DNA from: Psychrobacter sp. ANT_WB68
Lineage (GTDB): Bacteria; Pseudomonadota; Gammaproteobacteria; Pseudomonadales; Moraxellaceae
Assembly: GCF_008369115.1 (NCBI RefSeq)
Contig: NZ_VOAZ01000001.1
Span: 124,001-188,000 of the forward strand
Direction of reading: 5' to 3'
Length of the DNA: 64,000 nucleotides
The translations under genes and the position numbers were made by a program. Of the stretch, positions 45,182-54,865 are shown in pieces; within the stretch, counting starts at the first letter, position 1; every line of letters begins with the position of its first letter. The notes beneath the pieces were generated by a model. That model saw nothing but the letters and a program-made list of their open reading frames with translations, searched no databases and was not told the DNA's origin.

Positions 45182-45508
45182 GTGTTGGCCGTTATCATTG
45201 TAATTCTCATTATCTGGGCTGTCATGTGGGCCTTTTATAAGTTTATGTACCCGCGTGCACCTAAAAGTATGATGCCAAAAAAAGGTGATGTGACCACACC
45301 GCGTCAGTGCGATTTTTGCGGAAACAGTTTGGCTGAATACCGCGGTGTACTCGAAACTAAGCCCGTTTCTGTGGAAGAAATTTCAGCAGCAGGTTTAGCG
45401 GTAAGTGACAGCGGTAGTGATATGAAAGGTCATAAAGAATTATTCTTTTGCAACTATGAGCATCAAGCGGATTTTCATGGCGGTAAGACTTATCAAGCAG
45501 ATGCCTAA
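45182..45508 (+). CDS. Membrane-anchored zinc-ribbon-like protein with GTG start
   Basis: 108 aa. One N-terminal membrane helix ('VIIVILIIWAVMWAFYKF') is followed by 'CDFCGNSLAEYRG' and, 50 residues later, 'LFFCNYEHQADFHGG'. The Cys-x2-Cys and Cys/His residues could bind zinc as in rubredoxin-like knuckles, but only three Cys plus His are seen. It resembles small PP0621-like proteins near glyS in gamma-proteobacteria; no function is known. The start is GTG at 45182, supported by GAAGGAG 7 nt upstream. Confidence 0.75.
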   Translation: MLAVIIVILIIWAVMWAFYKFMYPRAPKSMMPKKGDVTTPRQCDFCGNSLAEYRGVLETKPVSVEEISAAGLAVSDSGSDMKGHKELFFCNYEHQADFHGGKTYQADA

Positions 45509-45560
45509 CTTGTAAACTATAAGTCGTAAAACATCAGTCGATAATGTGTTATTTACATTA

Positions 45561-45600
45561 AAAAAAGCGCTTAGCTTCAATGAGTTAAGCGCTTATCTTT
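45561..45600. terminator. Bidirectional terminator before zapA
   Basis: 11-bp stem (45565-45575 with 45584-45594, one G-U) flanked by A run and T-rich stretch. Confidence 0.85.
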
Positions 45601-45636
45601 TCAATAGATCAATATTAACTTAATATCGGTACAAGC

Positions 45637-46065
45637 TTATAAAATAGAGTGGGCATCTTTCATAATTTTATTTAGCAAGACTTCAGACTGTTTGTTTTTC
45701 TGTAGGCGATCTTCTTCGTTTCTTTCATGAGTTTGAATTTTTTCATATAAATTTAAGCAGGATAATACCAGTAAGTTTTCTTGGCTAAGATTTGGTGCAT
45801 CTTTTCTTAACTTTAGAGCAAAGTCGTTGATATAAGAAACTGCCGAGAGCAGCTCTTCTTGCTCGTGTACTGGGCAGTAGATAGGGTAGGTCACGCCAGC
45901 AATCGCAATATCGACCTTTTTAATTTGTGGTGCAGGGGCGTTTTCAGCTTTAGCGATAGGTCTTGCAGCGTTACTATTTTCTGCATTGCTACTATGAGTG
46001 TTTGAATTATTTGGCATTGCTTTTTGTGATTGATTGTCTACAGGGTTGGCGCGGTCATCGGTCAT
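45637..46065 (-). CDS. zapA: Cell division protein ZapA with long N-terminal extension
   Basis: 142 aa from the ATG at 46065, which has AGGA at 6 nt; an upstream ATG at 46089 lacks one. The first ~45 residues are Asn/Ala/Ser-rich. The ZapA fold follows: 'KVDIAIAGVTYPIYCPVHEQEELLSAVSYIND' (cited in part) and 'LLVLSCLNLYEKIQTHERN', then a coiled-coil tail. ZapA cross-links FtsZ filaments at the division site. It is transcribed with the coiled-coil protein upstream. Confidence 0.9.
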   Translation of the reverse strand: MTDDRANPVDNQSQKAMPNNSNTHSSNAENSNAARPIAKAENAPAPQIKKVDIAIAGVTYPIYCPVHEQEELLSAVSYINDFALKLRKDAPNLSQENLLVLSCLNLYEKIQTHERNEEDRLQKNKQSEVLLNKIMKDAHSIL

Positions 46066-46194
46066 GATAAATCCTACAATATATGTCATTAAAGTGAGTT
46101 GTTGAATATCGCCACTATAAATATGGTGGTGATAAACTTAGAGGCTTAATCAGAAAAAATAAGCAAGTTAAGCGTGATTCATTGCAATCCGTGC

Positions 46195-46635
46195 TTAACC
46201 TTCTGCTTGATCAATACGGGTTAAGCGCTTTAATACCACTTGTGTACGCTCAGCGGCCAGCTCGTTTTTCTTTCTCAAGTCGTTATTTTGTTGCTTAATA
46301 TCGCTGTACTGCTGCTTTAATTCATTATTTTGCTGCTGTAACTCATTGTTTTTTTGTTGTAGTTGGCGAATCTGTTTTTGCAAATTATCTTGTTCTTCGC
46401 CTATCATATGATGCGCTTCAGCAAGGTTTTGATAACGCTTATCAAGATCGCTCAATTGTTTTTTAGCACCGTCACGCTCTGTATAACTGGTATCGAGTTT
46501 GGTTTTTAGCGTGGCAAGTTCTTTTGGGTCAGTCGCTGGTTGTTGTTTGAGGCTGCTAAGTTCAGCACTGACAAGCTGATACTGTTTTTTGATATCAAGT
46601 ACCATTTTTTCTAATATTCTAAGTTGATCATACAT
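46195..46635 (-). CDS. Coiled-coil protein upstream of zapA (TIGR02449-like)
   Basis: 146 aa, almost entirely heptad-repeat coiled coil, with the Gln/Asn-rich tract 'QQKNNELQQQNNELKQQYSD' (each repeat about seven residues). The N-terminal 'YDQLRILEKMVLDIKKQY' has the length and position expected of the small TIGR02449 proteins that lie between ygfB and zapA in gamma-proteobacteria, but this one is about twice as long. It may act in division with ZapA; not shown. ATG at 46635. Confidence 0.78.
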   Translation of the reverse strand: MYDQLRILEKMVLDIKKQYQLVSAELSSLKQQPATDPKELATLKTKLDTSYTERDGAKKQLSDLDKRYQNLAEAHHMIGEEQDNLQKQIRQLQQKNNELQQQNNELKQQYSDIKQQNNDLRKKNELAAERTQVVLKRLTRIDQAEG

Positions 46636-46842
46636 AGTCAGTTTTTATCCTTAACAAGTAAGCGTGAATGAATTTTGTTCTCTGCGTTTAATAATGCCAT
46701 AGGTGACCGCATAATATCTATATCAACAAAGTAATTGTATACCGCTTTGTTTCGTGACTTCTATTAACCGCCGCCTTATCAATAACATCGTGCGGTGTTT
46801 GTTTATATTTAATACTACTAATTAATAACTAGGACATCTATT

Positions 46843-47496
46843 ATGAATGACAATATCTCTGGCTGGAATACGTGGCTGACAGCATTTGATGACTGGACTG
46901 ATGTGTCTATCAGTGAGGTTCATGGCTTGATGACAGGGCTGATGACTGCCTGTAATGCACCTGATGAGCCAGTATGGGCAAAGGTGTTTGAGGAGCTTAG
47001 TTTTGCGCCATTACCCGATGAAGCATTGACTTTGCTCACGGAAGAAGCGGAAGACACCGTTTTTCAGCTTAAAGATAAAGACGATGCGTATTCGTATACG
47101 CCGCTGGTGCCAGACGATGAACATGAACTATACGAGCGTGTGATGGCGCTGAAACAGTGGGCAAATGGCTTTATGACTGGTTTTGGTATTACCGATTGTA
47201 GTCTGAGTAGCGACGAAAACGAGATGCTGTCGGATTTGGCTAAAATCGGTGGCATTCGTTTAGAAGACGACGAAGATTTTGAAGGTGGCGAAGAGTCCTA
47301 TCTGCATATTTACGAGTTTGCGCGCATGGTGCCAGTGAGCTTTGCTACCCGTAGGCGTAAAGCTGTTAAAGATATTGCCCTGATTGCTGGACTGGCTATC
47401 GATGCCAAAACCACCAAAGAGTTACAAGCAGAAGGTAAACTCCCAAAACCGATGCCACCAGTGATAGATATCATGAATCAAAATCGTCCGTCGTAA
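46843..47496 (+). CDS. YgfB/UPF0149 family protein
   Basis: 217 aa. 'VSISEVHGLMTGLMTACNAPDEPVW' (cited in part) and 'KQWANGFMTGFGI', 'MLSDLAKIGGIRLEDDED', 'IYEFARMVPVSFATRR' match the YgfB family, which in Pseudomonas influences AlpA/AmpDh3-linked beta-lactam resistance and elsewhere has no firm role. It is divergent from the coiled-coil/zapA unit. The C-terminus has a short Pro/Met extension. Confidence 0.9.
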   Translation: MNDNISGWNTWLTAFDDWTDVSISEVHGLMTGLMTACNAPDEPVWAKVFEELSFAPLPDEALTLLTEEAEDTVFQLKDKDDAYSYTPLVPDDEHELYERVMALKQWANGFMTGFGITDCSLSSDENEMLSDLAKIGGIRLEDDEDFEGGEESYLHIYEFARMVPVSFATRRRKAVKDIALIAGLAIDAKTTKELQAEGKLPKPMPPVIDIMNQNRPS

Positions 47497-47577
47497 GTGC
47501 TTCGCTATAATGCTAGGTGGCATAGGAGTTGTGATTTAAAGTATGCTTATGAGCTGTAAGCTGATAAAAAGGAAGTT

Positions 47578-48063
47578 TTGATGATAACTGATAATGATAT
47601 GAATCATTTGCGCCGCTGCGTTGAGCTCGCTACTGAAGCATTAGAGGCGGGCGATAAGCCATTTGGTAGTGTGTTGGTCGATGATAGTGGTAAGGTATTG
47701 CGTGAAGACCGCAATCGTACCAATACCGTCGATGCCACTTACCACCCTGAAATTGCCGTCGCAAAATGGGCCGCTCAAAATATGACCCCTGAAGCGCGTG
47801 CAAAAGCGGTGGTTTATACCTCAGGTGAGCATTGTGCCATGTGTTCTGCCGCTCATGCTTGGGCGGGGCTTGGTCGTATTGTTTATATCAGCTCATCAAA
47901 ACAGCTCAGTACATGGATGAATGAGATGGGTATCACATCAACATCACCCATCAATTCATTGAGTATTCCAGAAGTTGCGCCTGATGTACCCGTTGAAGGT
48001 CCGATTGCTGGCTTAGATGAAGAAATCAAGGCACTGCAACAGCGTTCATTTCAAAAAGGCTAA
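47578..48063 (+). CDS. Zinc-dependent nucleoside deaminase (CMP/dCMP deaminase family)
   Basis: 161 aa. The zinc motif is 'HPEIAV' (His and catalytic Glu) and 'GEHCAMCSAAHAW' (two Cys), with 'GDKPFGSVLVDD' upstream. The usual PCxxC proline is His here, a variant seen in some guanine-deaminase-like members. 'WAGLGRIVYISSSKQLSTWM' suggests the GuaD/Tad-like group; tRNA adenosine deaminase is less likely because tadA-type flanks are missing. AAGGAAG site. The substrate is not certain. It precedes argE by about 60 bp. Confidence 0.88.
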   Translation: MMITDNDMNHLRRCVELATEALEAGDKPFGSVLVDDSGKVLREDRNRTNTVDATYHPEIAVAKWAAQNMTPEARAKAVVYTSGEHCAMCSAAHAWAGLGRIVYISSSKQLSTWMNEMGITSTSPINSLSIPEVAPDVPVEGPIAGLDEEIKALQQRSFQKG

Positions 48064-48124
48064 TTAAAACGGCTGCTTAAAAAAGCTAGGGTCTTTTTAT
48101 CTTGTAGTACGATAAGGATGTCTT

Positions 48125-49360
48125 ATGACGGTAATCAAGCATTATAGTAGTAAAAATCAAGCCATAGCTCATGCCAATTATCCTACCAATAGCATTGATT
48201 GGCTGACGCGACTGATTGCTTTTGATACAGTCAGCCGCCATTCAAACTTAGCACTGATTGAAGATGTACAAGCTTATTGTGAGCAATTAGGTCTTACGGT
48301 AGATTTGACCTTTAATGACGCCAGAAATAAAGCCAACTTATTTGTCAATGTTCCAGCTGGGGCAAACGCTGATGAAGTCAATCAAGGCCTCGTGCTATCT
48401 GGTCATACCGATGTCGTGCCAGTTGATGGACAAGAATGGACATCACAGCCGTTTACAGCGACGATTCGTGACGACAAGCTATACGGACGCGGTGCTTGTG
48501 ATATGAAAGGCTTTATAGCTTGTGCGCTGACACTGTTGCCACAAGCTGCAAAGCTATCTAAAAACGGTCAGCTGCGTCGCCCATTGCATTTGGCATTGTC
48601 ATTTGATGAAGAGGTTGGTTGCTTGGGTGCGCCATTGATATTGGCCGATTTAAAGGCGCGGGGTATTACACCTGATTATTGTATCGTTGGCGAGCCGACC
48701 AATATGGCGATGGTGGTGGCGCATAAAGGCATCGCCGTTTATCGTTGCCGCGTCCATGGTAAGTCTGCGCATTCGTCATTGACTAAACAGGGTGTGAACG
48801 CTATTAGTTATGCCAGTCGTCTGGTTGGGTATGTTGATGAATTAGCAGAAGAGATTAGTTATCGAAGCGATAACGATGCCATGTTTGATGTGCCGTATTC
48901 GACACTGTCGGTGGGTACGATAAAAGGTGGTACTGCGACCAATATTGTCCCTAATCTGTGTGAGTTTACCTTTGACTATCGTAATCTACCACATATGACG
49001 CAAGATGATATTCTCGCGCCGATTCAAGCCAAAGTGGCAGAGCTAAACGCACAAATGCAAGCACGTGCACCAGAGACGGGTATTGAACTGCTGCAAGAAG
49101 AAAGTGTACCTGCAATGACCGATAGCGATAGTGCCGAGCTACAAGCGTTAATAGCCGCACTGATGGGCGATGATAAACGTCATAAAGTCGCTTATGCGAC
49201 TGAAGGTGGGCAGTTTACCAATGCGGGCATTCCAACGATTATCTGCGGTCCCGGTAGTATCGAGCAGGCTCATAAAGCTGATGAGTATGTAGCGCTAAGT
49301 GAGATTGAGCGCTGTGATAAGTTTTTACAAAAGCTGCTAAACAGCTTTACCATCAATTGA
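48125..49360 (+). CDS. argE: Acetylornithine deacetylase ArgE
   Basis: 411 aa. M20 peptidase family: 'LSGHTDVVPVDGQEWTSQPF' supplies the His-Asp metal pair, 'LYGRGACDMKGFIACALT' the bridging Asp, 'LSFDEEVGCLGAP' the Glu pair, and 'ATEGGQFTNAGIPTIICGPG' the C-terminal His-region. The length and 'VAHKGIAVYRCRVHGKSAHSS' lid domain fit ArgE, which removes acetate from N-acetylornithine in arginine synthesis. AAGG at 7 nt. No other arg genes are near. Confidence 0.93.
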   Translation: MTVIKHYSSKNQAIAHANYPTNSIDWLTRLIAFDTVSRHSNLALIEDVQAYCEQLGLTVDLTFNDARNKANLFVNVPAGANADEVNQGLVLSGHTDVVPVDGQEWTSQPFTATIRDDKLYGRGACDMKGFIACALTLLPQAAKLSKNGQLRRPLHLALSFDEEVGCLGAPLILADLKARGITPDYCIVGEPTNMAMVVAHKGIAVYRCRVHGKSAHSSLTKQGVNAISYASRLVGYVDELAEEISYRSDNDAMFDVPYSTLSVGTIKGGTATNIVPNLCEFTFDYRNLPHMTQDDILAPIQAKVAELNAQMQARAPETGIELLQEESVPAMTDSDSAELQALIAALMGDDKRHKVAYATEGGQFTNAGIPTIICGPGSIEQAHKADEYVALSEIERCDKFLQKLLNSFTIN

Positions 49361-49488
49361 TACAATAAGCGGCACGCCGTTCTTTTTCGATATGAATGAG
49401 CATAAAATACACCGTCTTTATGGCGGTGTTTATTTTTTCACCATTAAGCATTTAAATTTTTCTATCAATAAAAAGTAGGGGTTGGTTG

Positions 49489-50226
49489 ATGTCTTGGCAT
49501 CTGTTTGCGGTATTTTTTGCAAGTACATTTTTTATCTCAGCGACCCCTGGTCCCAATATGCTATTAGCGTTTCAGTATGGGATGAATTATGGCGTGAAGC
49601 GAACGCTATGGACGCTGGCAGGACTAAGCCTTGGTTTGTTTTTACTGCTACTATCGACATTGCTGGGTTTAGATGTGATCAGCCGCCAGTCACCTTGGTT
49701 GCTCACTATCATCAAAGCTGTGGGCGCTGCCTATTTAATCTATCTGGGCATCAGTTCTTGGCGCGATGCTGGTGATAGTAGTTTGATGAGCGATGCTCGA
49801 GAGATGGGCGAGGAAGTTGCGGCTGACTATCCTGATACAAGGCCATCTATGACTGATAAAAAAACGCCTCAGCCACGCTCACTATCTAGTGCGGCGGTCA
49901 AAGTATCGCCGAGCAATGTGACCTTATTTCGTACCGGTATTTGGGTATCGCTCTCTAATCCAAAGGCCATTTTGTTCTTTGCCGCGTTTTTCCCCAAATT
50001 CATCAATTTTAGTGCGCCGCTATGGCCACAATATATTTTATTAACCATAGGGCTGTTTTTGAGCGAAACGATTTGGCAAATCGTTTATACCTTAGGTGGT
50101 ACAAAGCTGGCAAGCTGGCTCGATGTTGGTCACCGTTTGGCATGGCTGAATCGCGGTTGCGGGGTTATATTTATAATAATCGCAGCGGCTTTATTGGCTG
50201 AAGTAATGAATGGTTTTATGAATTAA
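49489..50226 (+). CDS. LysE/RhtB-family exporter
   Basis: 245 aa from the ATG at 49489, which has AGGGG at 7 nt; the frame opens one codon earlier at TTG. 'FFISATPGPNMLLAFQYGMNYG' (in part) is the RhtB signature, with 'GISSWRDAG' and 'WVSLSNPKAILFFAAFFPKF'. Six helices, and a polar insert of about 50 residues (roughly 93-142) in the middle loop that typical RhtB proteins lack. The family exports amino acids such as homoserine, threonine or lysine; the substrate here is unknown. Confidence 0.9.
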   Translation: MSWHLFAVFFASTFFISATPGPNMLLAFQYGMNYGVKRTLWTLAGLSLGLFLLLLSTLLGLDVISRQSPWLLTIIKAVGAAYLIYLGISSWRDAGDSSLMSDAREMGEEVAADYPDTRPSMTDKKTPQPRSLSSAAVKVSPSNVTLFRTGIWVSLSNPKAILFFAAFFPKFINFSAPLWPQYILLTIGLFLSETIWQIVYTLGGTKLASWLDVGHRLAWLNRGCGVIFIIIAAALLAEVMNGFMN

Positions 50227-50267
50227 TATTCTTTGGCAACTATTTATAAAGCATTATACTTACTGAC

Positions 50268-50305
50268 AAAAAAGCCGTTCACTATTGATAGTGAGCGGCT
50301 TTTTT
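50268..50305. terminator. Bidirectional terminator between the exporter and miaB
   Basis: 13-bp stem (50273-50285 with 50288-50300, one G-U) between an A run and a T run. Confidence 0.92.
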
Positions 50306-50332
50306 ACTTAAGCAAAATCATGTTCTAAAAAT

Positions 50333-51835
50333 TTAAGCCAATACTTCCAAAAGCTCGCCTTTCACCATATGCGGACTAACGAAATCAGTAATACGTACAC
50401 TCACGATTTTACCTAACATTTCATCCATTGTATCAATGTCATATGGGAACATCACGGTACGGGTATTATCCGCCGTACCGATTAAGCAATCAGGATGACG
50501 ATTGGCGACTTGCTCGACCAATACACGAGTCGTTGTACCGATCATTTCATGGGTTTTAGCAAGCGTTGAGTCAATAATGACTTTTTGGAATTCAGCCAAG
50601 CGCTCTTTTTTAGTTTTAAAGCTCACATCATCAGGCAATTCTGCCGCTGGCGTACCCGGACGCTTAGAATAAATAAAGCTATACGAATGATCAAAGTTTA
50701 ATTCTTTTGCCAAATTCAGTGTATCTTGGAAGTCTTGATCCGTCTCACCGGGGAAACCAATGATAAAGTCGCTGGATAAGTGAATATCTGGACGAATGGC
50801 TTTAAGCTTATTAATCTGATTGATATAGACGTCAATGGTATGGTTGCGCTTCATCGCCGCCAAGATAGCATTCGAGCCGCTTTGTACAGGCAGATGCAAA
50901 TGCGACACCAGCTCTGGTAATTGTGCATAGGCATCGATAATATCATCGGTGAACTCTAATGGATGGCTAGTGGTATAACGGATACGCTCAACGCCATCGA
51001 CATGTGAGACATAGTGTAATAACTCAGCGAAACGGCAAATACTGCCATCATCTTTTTCACCGCGATAGCCATTAACGTTTTGACCGAGTAGATTGATTTC
51101 ACGCACACCTTGCGCAGCCAAGCTATCAATCTCTGCCAATACATCATCCAGTGGGCGCGATAATTCTTCGCCGCGCGTATAAGGTACGACGCAGAATGAG
51201 CAATACTTTGAGCAGCCTTCCATAATGGATACAAAGGCCTTATAGCCTTCAACGCGTGGCTCAGGTAAGAAGTCAAACTTTTCGATACTGGGGAAGGATA
51301 CATCCACCGTACCGATACGATTCTTAGGAGAGAGGGCACGCTGCTCATTTGATTGATCGTAAAGTTCTGGCAAACGATGCAAAGTTTGCGGGCCAAACAC
51401 CATATCGACATAAGGCGCACGTTTTTGGATATTATCGCCTTCTTGTGAGGCCACGCAGCCGCCGACACCGATCACTAAGTCCGGACGCTTTTCTTTTAGT
51501 TTGCGCCAGCGTCCCAATTCTGAAAAGACTTTTTCTTGTGCTTTTTCACGAATGGAGCAGGTGTTCATTAGTAGCACATCGGCTTCATCGATATCGTGCG
51601 TCACTTCCATACCGTGTGAATCACCCAGCACGTCAAGCATTTTGCCAGAGTCATAGACATTCATCTGACAGCCCTGTGTGGTGACGAAGACTTTTTTTGG
51701 CGCGCCATTCACTGGCGCTTGGGATATTGGTTTTTGGATAGAGTTTGGCGCTTTGAGTGCCGTAACGGCAGGCGCAGTAACCGTTGTGTCAACAGTAGCG
51801 TCATCGATGCGGGGATTAAATACAGTAACACTCAT
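50333..51835 (-). CDS. miaB: tRNA-2-methylthio-N6-dimethylallyladenosine synthase MiaB
   Basis: 500 aa, with about 45 extra N-terminal residues compared with E. coli. The MTTase domain has C56 ('[12 protein letters not shown]'), C93 ('[10 protein letters not shown]') and C127 ('GVGGCVASQ'); the radical SAM cluster is C208-x3-C212-x2-C215 in '[17 protein letters not shown]'. A C-terminal TRAM domain ends the protein. It adds the methylthio group at A37 of tRNAs reading UNN codons. No strong ribosome site marks the chosen ATG, so the long N-terminus is uncertain. Confidence 0.97.
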   Translation of the reverse strand: MSVTVFNPRIDDATVDTTVTAPAVTALKAPNSIQKPISQAPVNGAPKKVFVTTQGCQMNVYDSGKMLDVLGDSHGMEVTHDIDEADVLLMNTCSIREKAQEKVFSELGRWRKLKEKRPDLVIGVGGCVASQEGDNIQKRAPYVDMVFGPQTLHRLPELYDQSNEQRALSPKNRIGTVDVSFPSIEKFDFLPEPRVEGYKAFVSIMEGCSKYCSFCVVPYTRGEELSRPLDDVLAEIDSLAAQGVREINLLGQNVNGYRGEKDDGSICRFAELLHYVSHVDGVERIRYTTSHPLEFTDDIIDAYAQLPELVSHLHLPVQSGSNAILAAMKRNHTIDVYINQINKLKAIRPDIHLSSDFIIGFPGETDQDFQDTLNLAKELNFDHSYSFIYSKRPGTPAAELPDDVSFKTKKERLAEFQKVIIDSTLAKTHEMIGTTTRVLVEQVANRHPDCLIGTADNTRTVMFPYDIDTMDEMLGKIVSVRITDFVSPHMVKGELLEVLA

Positions 51836-52253
51836 AAGCGAAGTCCATAATTGACTAAAAATATAGCGGGGTAGGTGATTAACCGGTGGCGTATTTTATC
51901 ACAACCCTGCACCAATGTGAAAAGTTAGCGTACGCTTATAGGGATAATTGTGTTGAATTATTTATAATAGTATCAATTGCTTACCTGTTATTATTGAGCA
52001 ACTAATGGTATTTATGACGATTATGACTGTTTAAAGCGTCGTAACACCTGTGTGTTACGCAGGGCTATCCGATTTATTAACGAAAAGTAAAGCTTATGGT
52101 TGAATGTGCAACGAGTATAGTATGATGAAGGTAACTATATCCGCACTATTGTTTAAATGAGTGTTTTAAGCAGGATGAAAAACATCATTTTAAACTTATC
52201 TTAAAACAATTTATCTAGCCAAATTATTTAGACCTATTATAAAGAGAGTCCGT
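51836..52253. other. Divergent region between miaB and the transglycosylase gene, with an 8-bp hairpin
   Basis: About 420 bp without an ORF. CGTAACAC (52040-52047) and GTGTTACG (52052-52059) form a perfect short-loop dyad, possibly an operator or a small RNA hairpin; no T run follows. Confidence 0.5.
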
Positions 52254-54485
52254 ATGACAAAGCCGCAAGTTGCTCAGGGTATCAAGGATAAAAATGCCCA
52301 TTGCCAAAATAATATGCCCGACCGCCTCAAGAAAACGGCGCTGAAAACCAGCGTGTTGAGTCTAGCCACGGCGATGAGTGCGCTAGGATTGTCGCAAGTG
52401 GCTTGTGCCGAACTCACTTGGGGTAATGAGAGTAGTTATTCGCAAGAAGGCGCCTATCAGCCAGAACGCTACCAACCAGAACGCTACCAACCAGAAAGCT
52501 ATCAGCCGGACAACTATCAGCTACAGAGCTCTCAGTCAAACAGCGGCTATCAATCAAATACTGGCTCCCAAGCAGATAATGGCGTGGGCTCTTTTACAGC
52601 GGCGGCGATTGCGGCAGAACGCGGTGATGTCAACGCCCTTTATAATTATGAGCAAGCAATGAGTGGTGGCTTGTTTGCCATGTATCCCACTTATTGGCGC
52701 ATGAATGTAGACTTAAATTCGCAAAGCCCAGCGGCGGTATCGCAGTTTGTCCGTCAATATCCAGATACGGTAATGGCAGAAAAACTCGCTGCCGATTTTG
52801 CTGAAACCAAAGCGGGCGCTAACGATTATGCCGCAGTACGACAAGTGGCGAACCTGATTACCAATGCTGACGACAGTGAGCGCTGTGCGGTTGCCCTTGG
52901 TTTTAATAACGGCGGCGATAGCATGCGCGCTATGGCAGCCAAACCCGATGTCTGGCTGACGACCAAAAAGCAGCCAGCATTGTGTGACCAGTTGGCGTTA
53001 GAAATGAACAATAACGCGCTGATTAGCAATCAAGATAGAGTGTCGCGCCTCAAACGTATGCTACGTAAAGGCAAAACGGGCGATATTATGGCGTTGTCTG
53101 CACGTTTAGGCACCCCTATTCCTTACTCGTCATTGAGTGAAATTCAGCTGAATCCGTCGTCGTTTTTTAGTCGCTTTGCCCGTGAACCAAACAGCCAAGC
53201 CAATCAATACTTATATTTGTATGCGATGGGGCGCGTGGCAGAAAAATCCTATCGTGAAGCGGCGCTACAATTAGACTTTGATATTAAGCAAGACAATCAA
53301 CGCTCAGCGAAGTTATTAAATGATGACACCCGCCGGTATGCTTATCGTATACTTGGCGTGCAGCGCATGAATCACAATACCGATGATGGCTTTAATGTTG
53401 AAGCGGTCGACTGGTTCCGTAATAGTTTAGATGATGACTTTAGTTTTGAAGAAGCCGAATATTACGCCATGGCAGCGATTCGTTTTAGTCGTTGGGATGA
53501 TGTGGTCGAAGCCATCTCAAAAATGGATGCCGAAACACAAAAAACCAATCAGTGGCAATATTGGCTAGCTCGTGCTTATGAGCAATCAAGTGATGCCAAT
53601 AAACGCAATACCGCCAAAAAGATGTATCAAAACTTGGCAAAGAGTAATGAATATTATGGTTTGATGGCGAAAGACAAAATCGGTCAACGTTTTGATGCCA
53701 GTCGCTTGGGTGGTATTAATTTACCCAATGTCAGTACCGCTGATCGCGCGCGCGTGATGCAAAATCCACACTTTGCAAGGGCGTTTGCTTTGTATAATGC
53801 CGATGCCAGTCGCGCCTATGCCAACCGTGAGTGGAACTGGGCGGTGAAAAAAGCCCGTGATAGTCGCGATGAGAATTTGATTATTGCCGCGGCTCGCCAA
53901 GCGTATGATATGGGCTGGCTCGACCGGGCGATTTATGCAATTGACAATACTGACAACGTAAACAGCGTTGCGATATCGCATCCGATGCCGCACCAATCAG
54001 CAGTCGTTCGACACAGTCAGTCGGCTGGTATCGATCCAGCGTGGGCATATGGCATCATGCGTCAAGAGAGTCGTTTTGTGGCCTCTGCACGCTCAAACGT
54101 TGGCGCGAGCGGTCTGATGCAGGTGATGCCTGACACGGCAAAATATATTGCCCGTAATTTGGGTGAGACTTATAGCGCCAGCCGCGCAAACAGCGGCGAT
54201 ACCAATATTCGTTATGGTACGTGGTATATGGGTGATATCTTTGGTAAGCTAAATAGCCAGCCAGTCTTGGCAACGGCGGGATACAATGCGGGTCCAAACA
54301 ATGCCAAACGCTGGCAGCCAACTTATGGTTCACTCGCGGCAGACCAGTATGTCGAGTCGATTGCCTTTCCTGAGACCCGTAATTACGTCAAACATGTGAT
54401 GGAAAATGCCACCATCTATAGCAGTCTATTAGGTCGTGGTCAGCCTATTAGTCAGCGTATGGGAACGATTCCTGCAGCGTTCTAA
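52254..54485 (+). CDS. Soluble lytic murein transglycosylase (Slt family)
   Basis: 743 aa. Signal-like hydrophobic region around residues 25-50 ('SVLSLATAMSALGLSQVACA'). Then comes a Gln/Tyr/Pro repeat of five-residue units from residue 68 (YQPER, YQPER, YQPES, YQPDN). A long helical-ring domain follows. The catalytic SLT domain near the end has E605 in 'AYGIMRQESRF', with 'GASGLMQVMPDTAKYIARNLG' (in part) and 'ATAGYNAGPNNAKRW'. It cleaves peptidoglycan with anhydro-muropeptide formation, feeding the AmpD pathway encoded later in the window. Strong AGAGAG site. Confidence 0.93.
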   Translation: MTKPQVAQGIKDKNAHCQNNMPDRLKKTALKTSVLSLATAMSALGLSQVACAELTWGNESSYSQEGAYQPERYQPERYQPESYQPDNYQLQSSQSNSGYQSNTGSQADNGVGSFTAAAIAAERGDVNALYNYEQAMSGGLFAMYPTYWRMNVDLNSQSPAAVSQFVRQYPDTVMAEKLAADFAETKAGANDYAAVRQVANLITNADDSERCAVALGFNNGGDSMRAMAAKPDVWLTTKKQPALCDQLALEMNNNALISNQDRVSRLKRMLRKGKTGDIMALSARLGTPIPYSSLSEIQLNPSSFFSRFAREPNSQANQYLYLYAMGRVAEKSYREAALQLDFDIKQDNQRSAKLLNDDTRRYAYRILGVQRMNHNTDDGFNVEAVDWFRNSLDDDFSFEEAEYYAMAAIRFSRWDDVVEAISKMDAETQKTNQWQYWLARAYEQSSDANKRNTAKKMYQNLAKSNEYYGLMAKDKIGQRFDASRLGGINLPNVSTADRARVMQNPHFARAFALYNADASRAYANREWNWAVKKARDSRDENLIIAAARQAYDMGWLDRAIYAIDNTDNVNSVAISHPMPHQSAVVRHSQSAGIDPAWAYGIMRQESRFVASARSNVGASGLMQVMPDTAKYIARNLGETYSASRANSGDTNIRYGTWYMGDIFGKLNSQPVLATAGYNAGPNNAKRWQPTYGSLAADQYVESIAFPETRNYVKHVMENATIYSSLLGRGQPISQRMGTIPAAF
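52455..52529 (+). repeat. Tandem 15-bp coding repeat in the transglycosylase gene
   Basis: Five in-frame 15-bp units from codon 68 encode YQPER, YQPER, YQPES, YQPDN and a decayed YQLQ. The two middle copies differ only slightly, so slippage is recent. Number of units may vary between strains. Confidence 0.85.
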
Positions 54486-54865
54486 TGCTTTTGTCTTACA
54501 TTTAAAAACCATTATCAGCTTGCTGCTAGTGGTTTTTTTACGTCTGCTGTTTTTATCTGCGCTAATCTGATATTGCTCTTTTAAAATCAATCATAAGCTT
54601 GTGATGTCATGTTTACGTTTTTGCTATAGATTAAAGAAAGTAATTTGCTACCATGACTCTAATTACCGTCTGCGTTTTTTGATGGTTGATCCTTAGGGTA
54701 TTGGTTTTTTAAAAGCAACTTAACTGCAGTCTGAATATGACCAATTCTAGAAGCTACCTTCTTCATTGCTAAATGCTCTAACCTCTTATGATTAAAAAAT
54801 ATTTCACTCTGCCTATATTGTCGCAAGCTAAGCGTCAGTTATGTATTCAGACAAAGGTGGGCTCG
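54486..54865. other. Non-coding gap before the RNase T2-like gene
   Basis: About 380 bp. It contains the terminator at 54504-54539 and no credible ORF apart from an upstream extension of the next frame with no ribosome site. Confidence 0.5.
54504..54539 (+). terminator. Intrinsic terminator of the transglycosylase gene
   Basis: 9-bp stem AAACCATTA with TAGTGGTTT (one G-U) and seven T. Confidence 0.85.

Noticed and set aside
45509..45636. Possible 6S RNA next to zapA
   Set aside because: The gap is only about 130 bp and is occupied by a terminator; it is too short for a 6S RNA.
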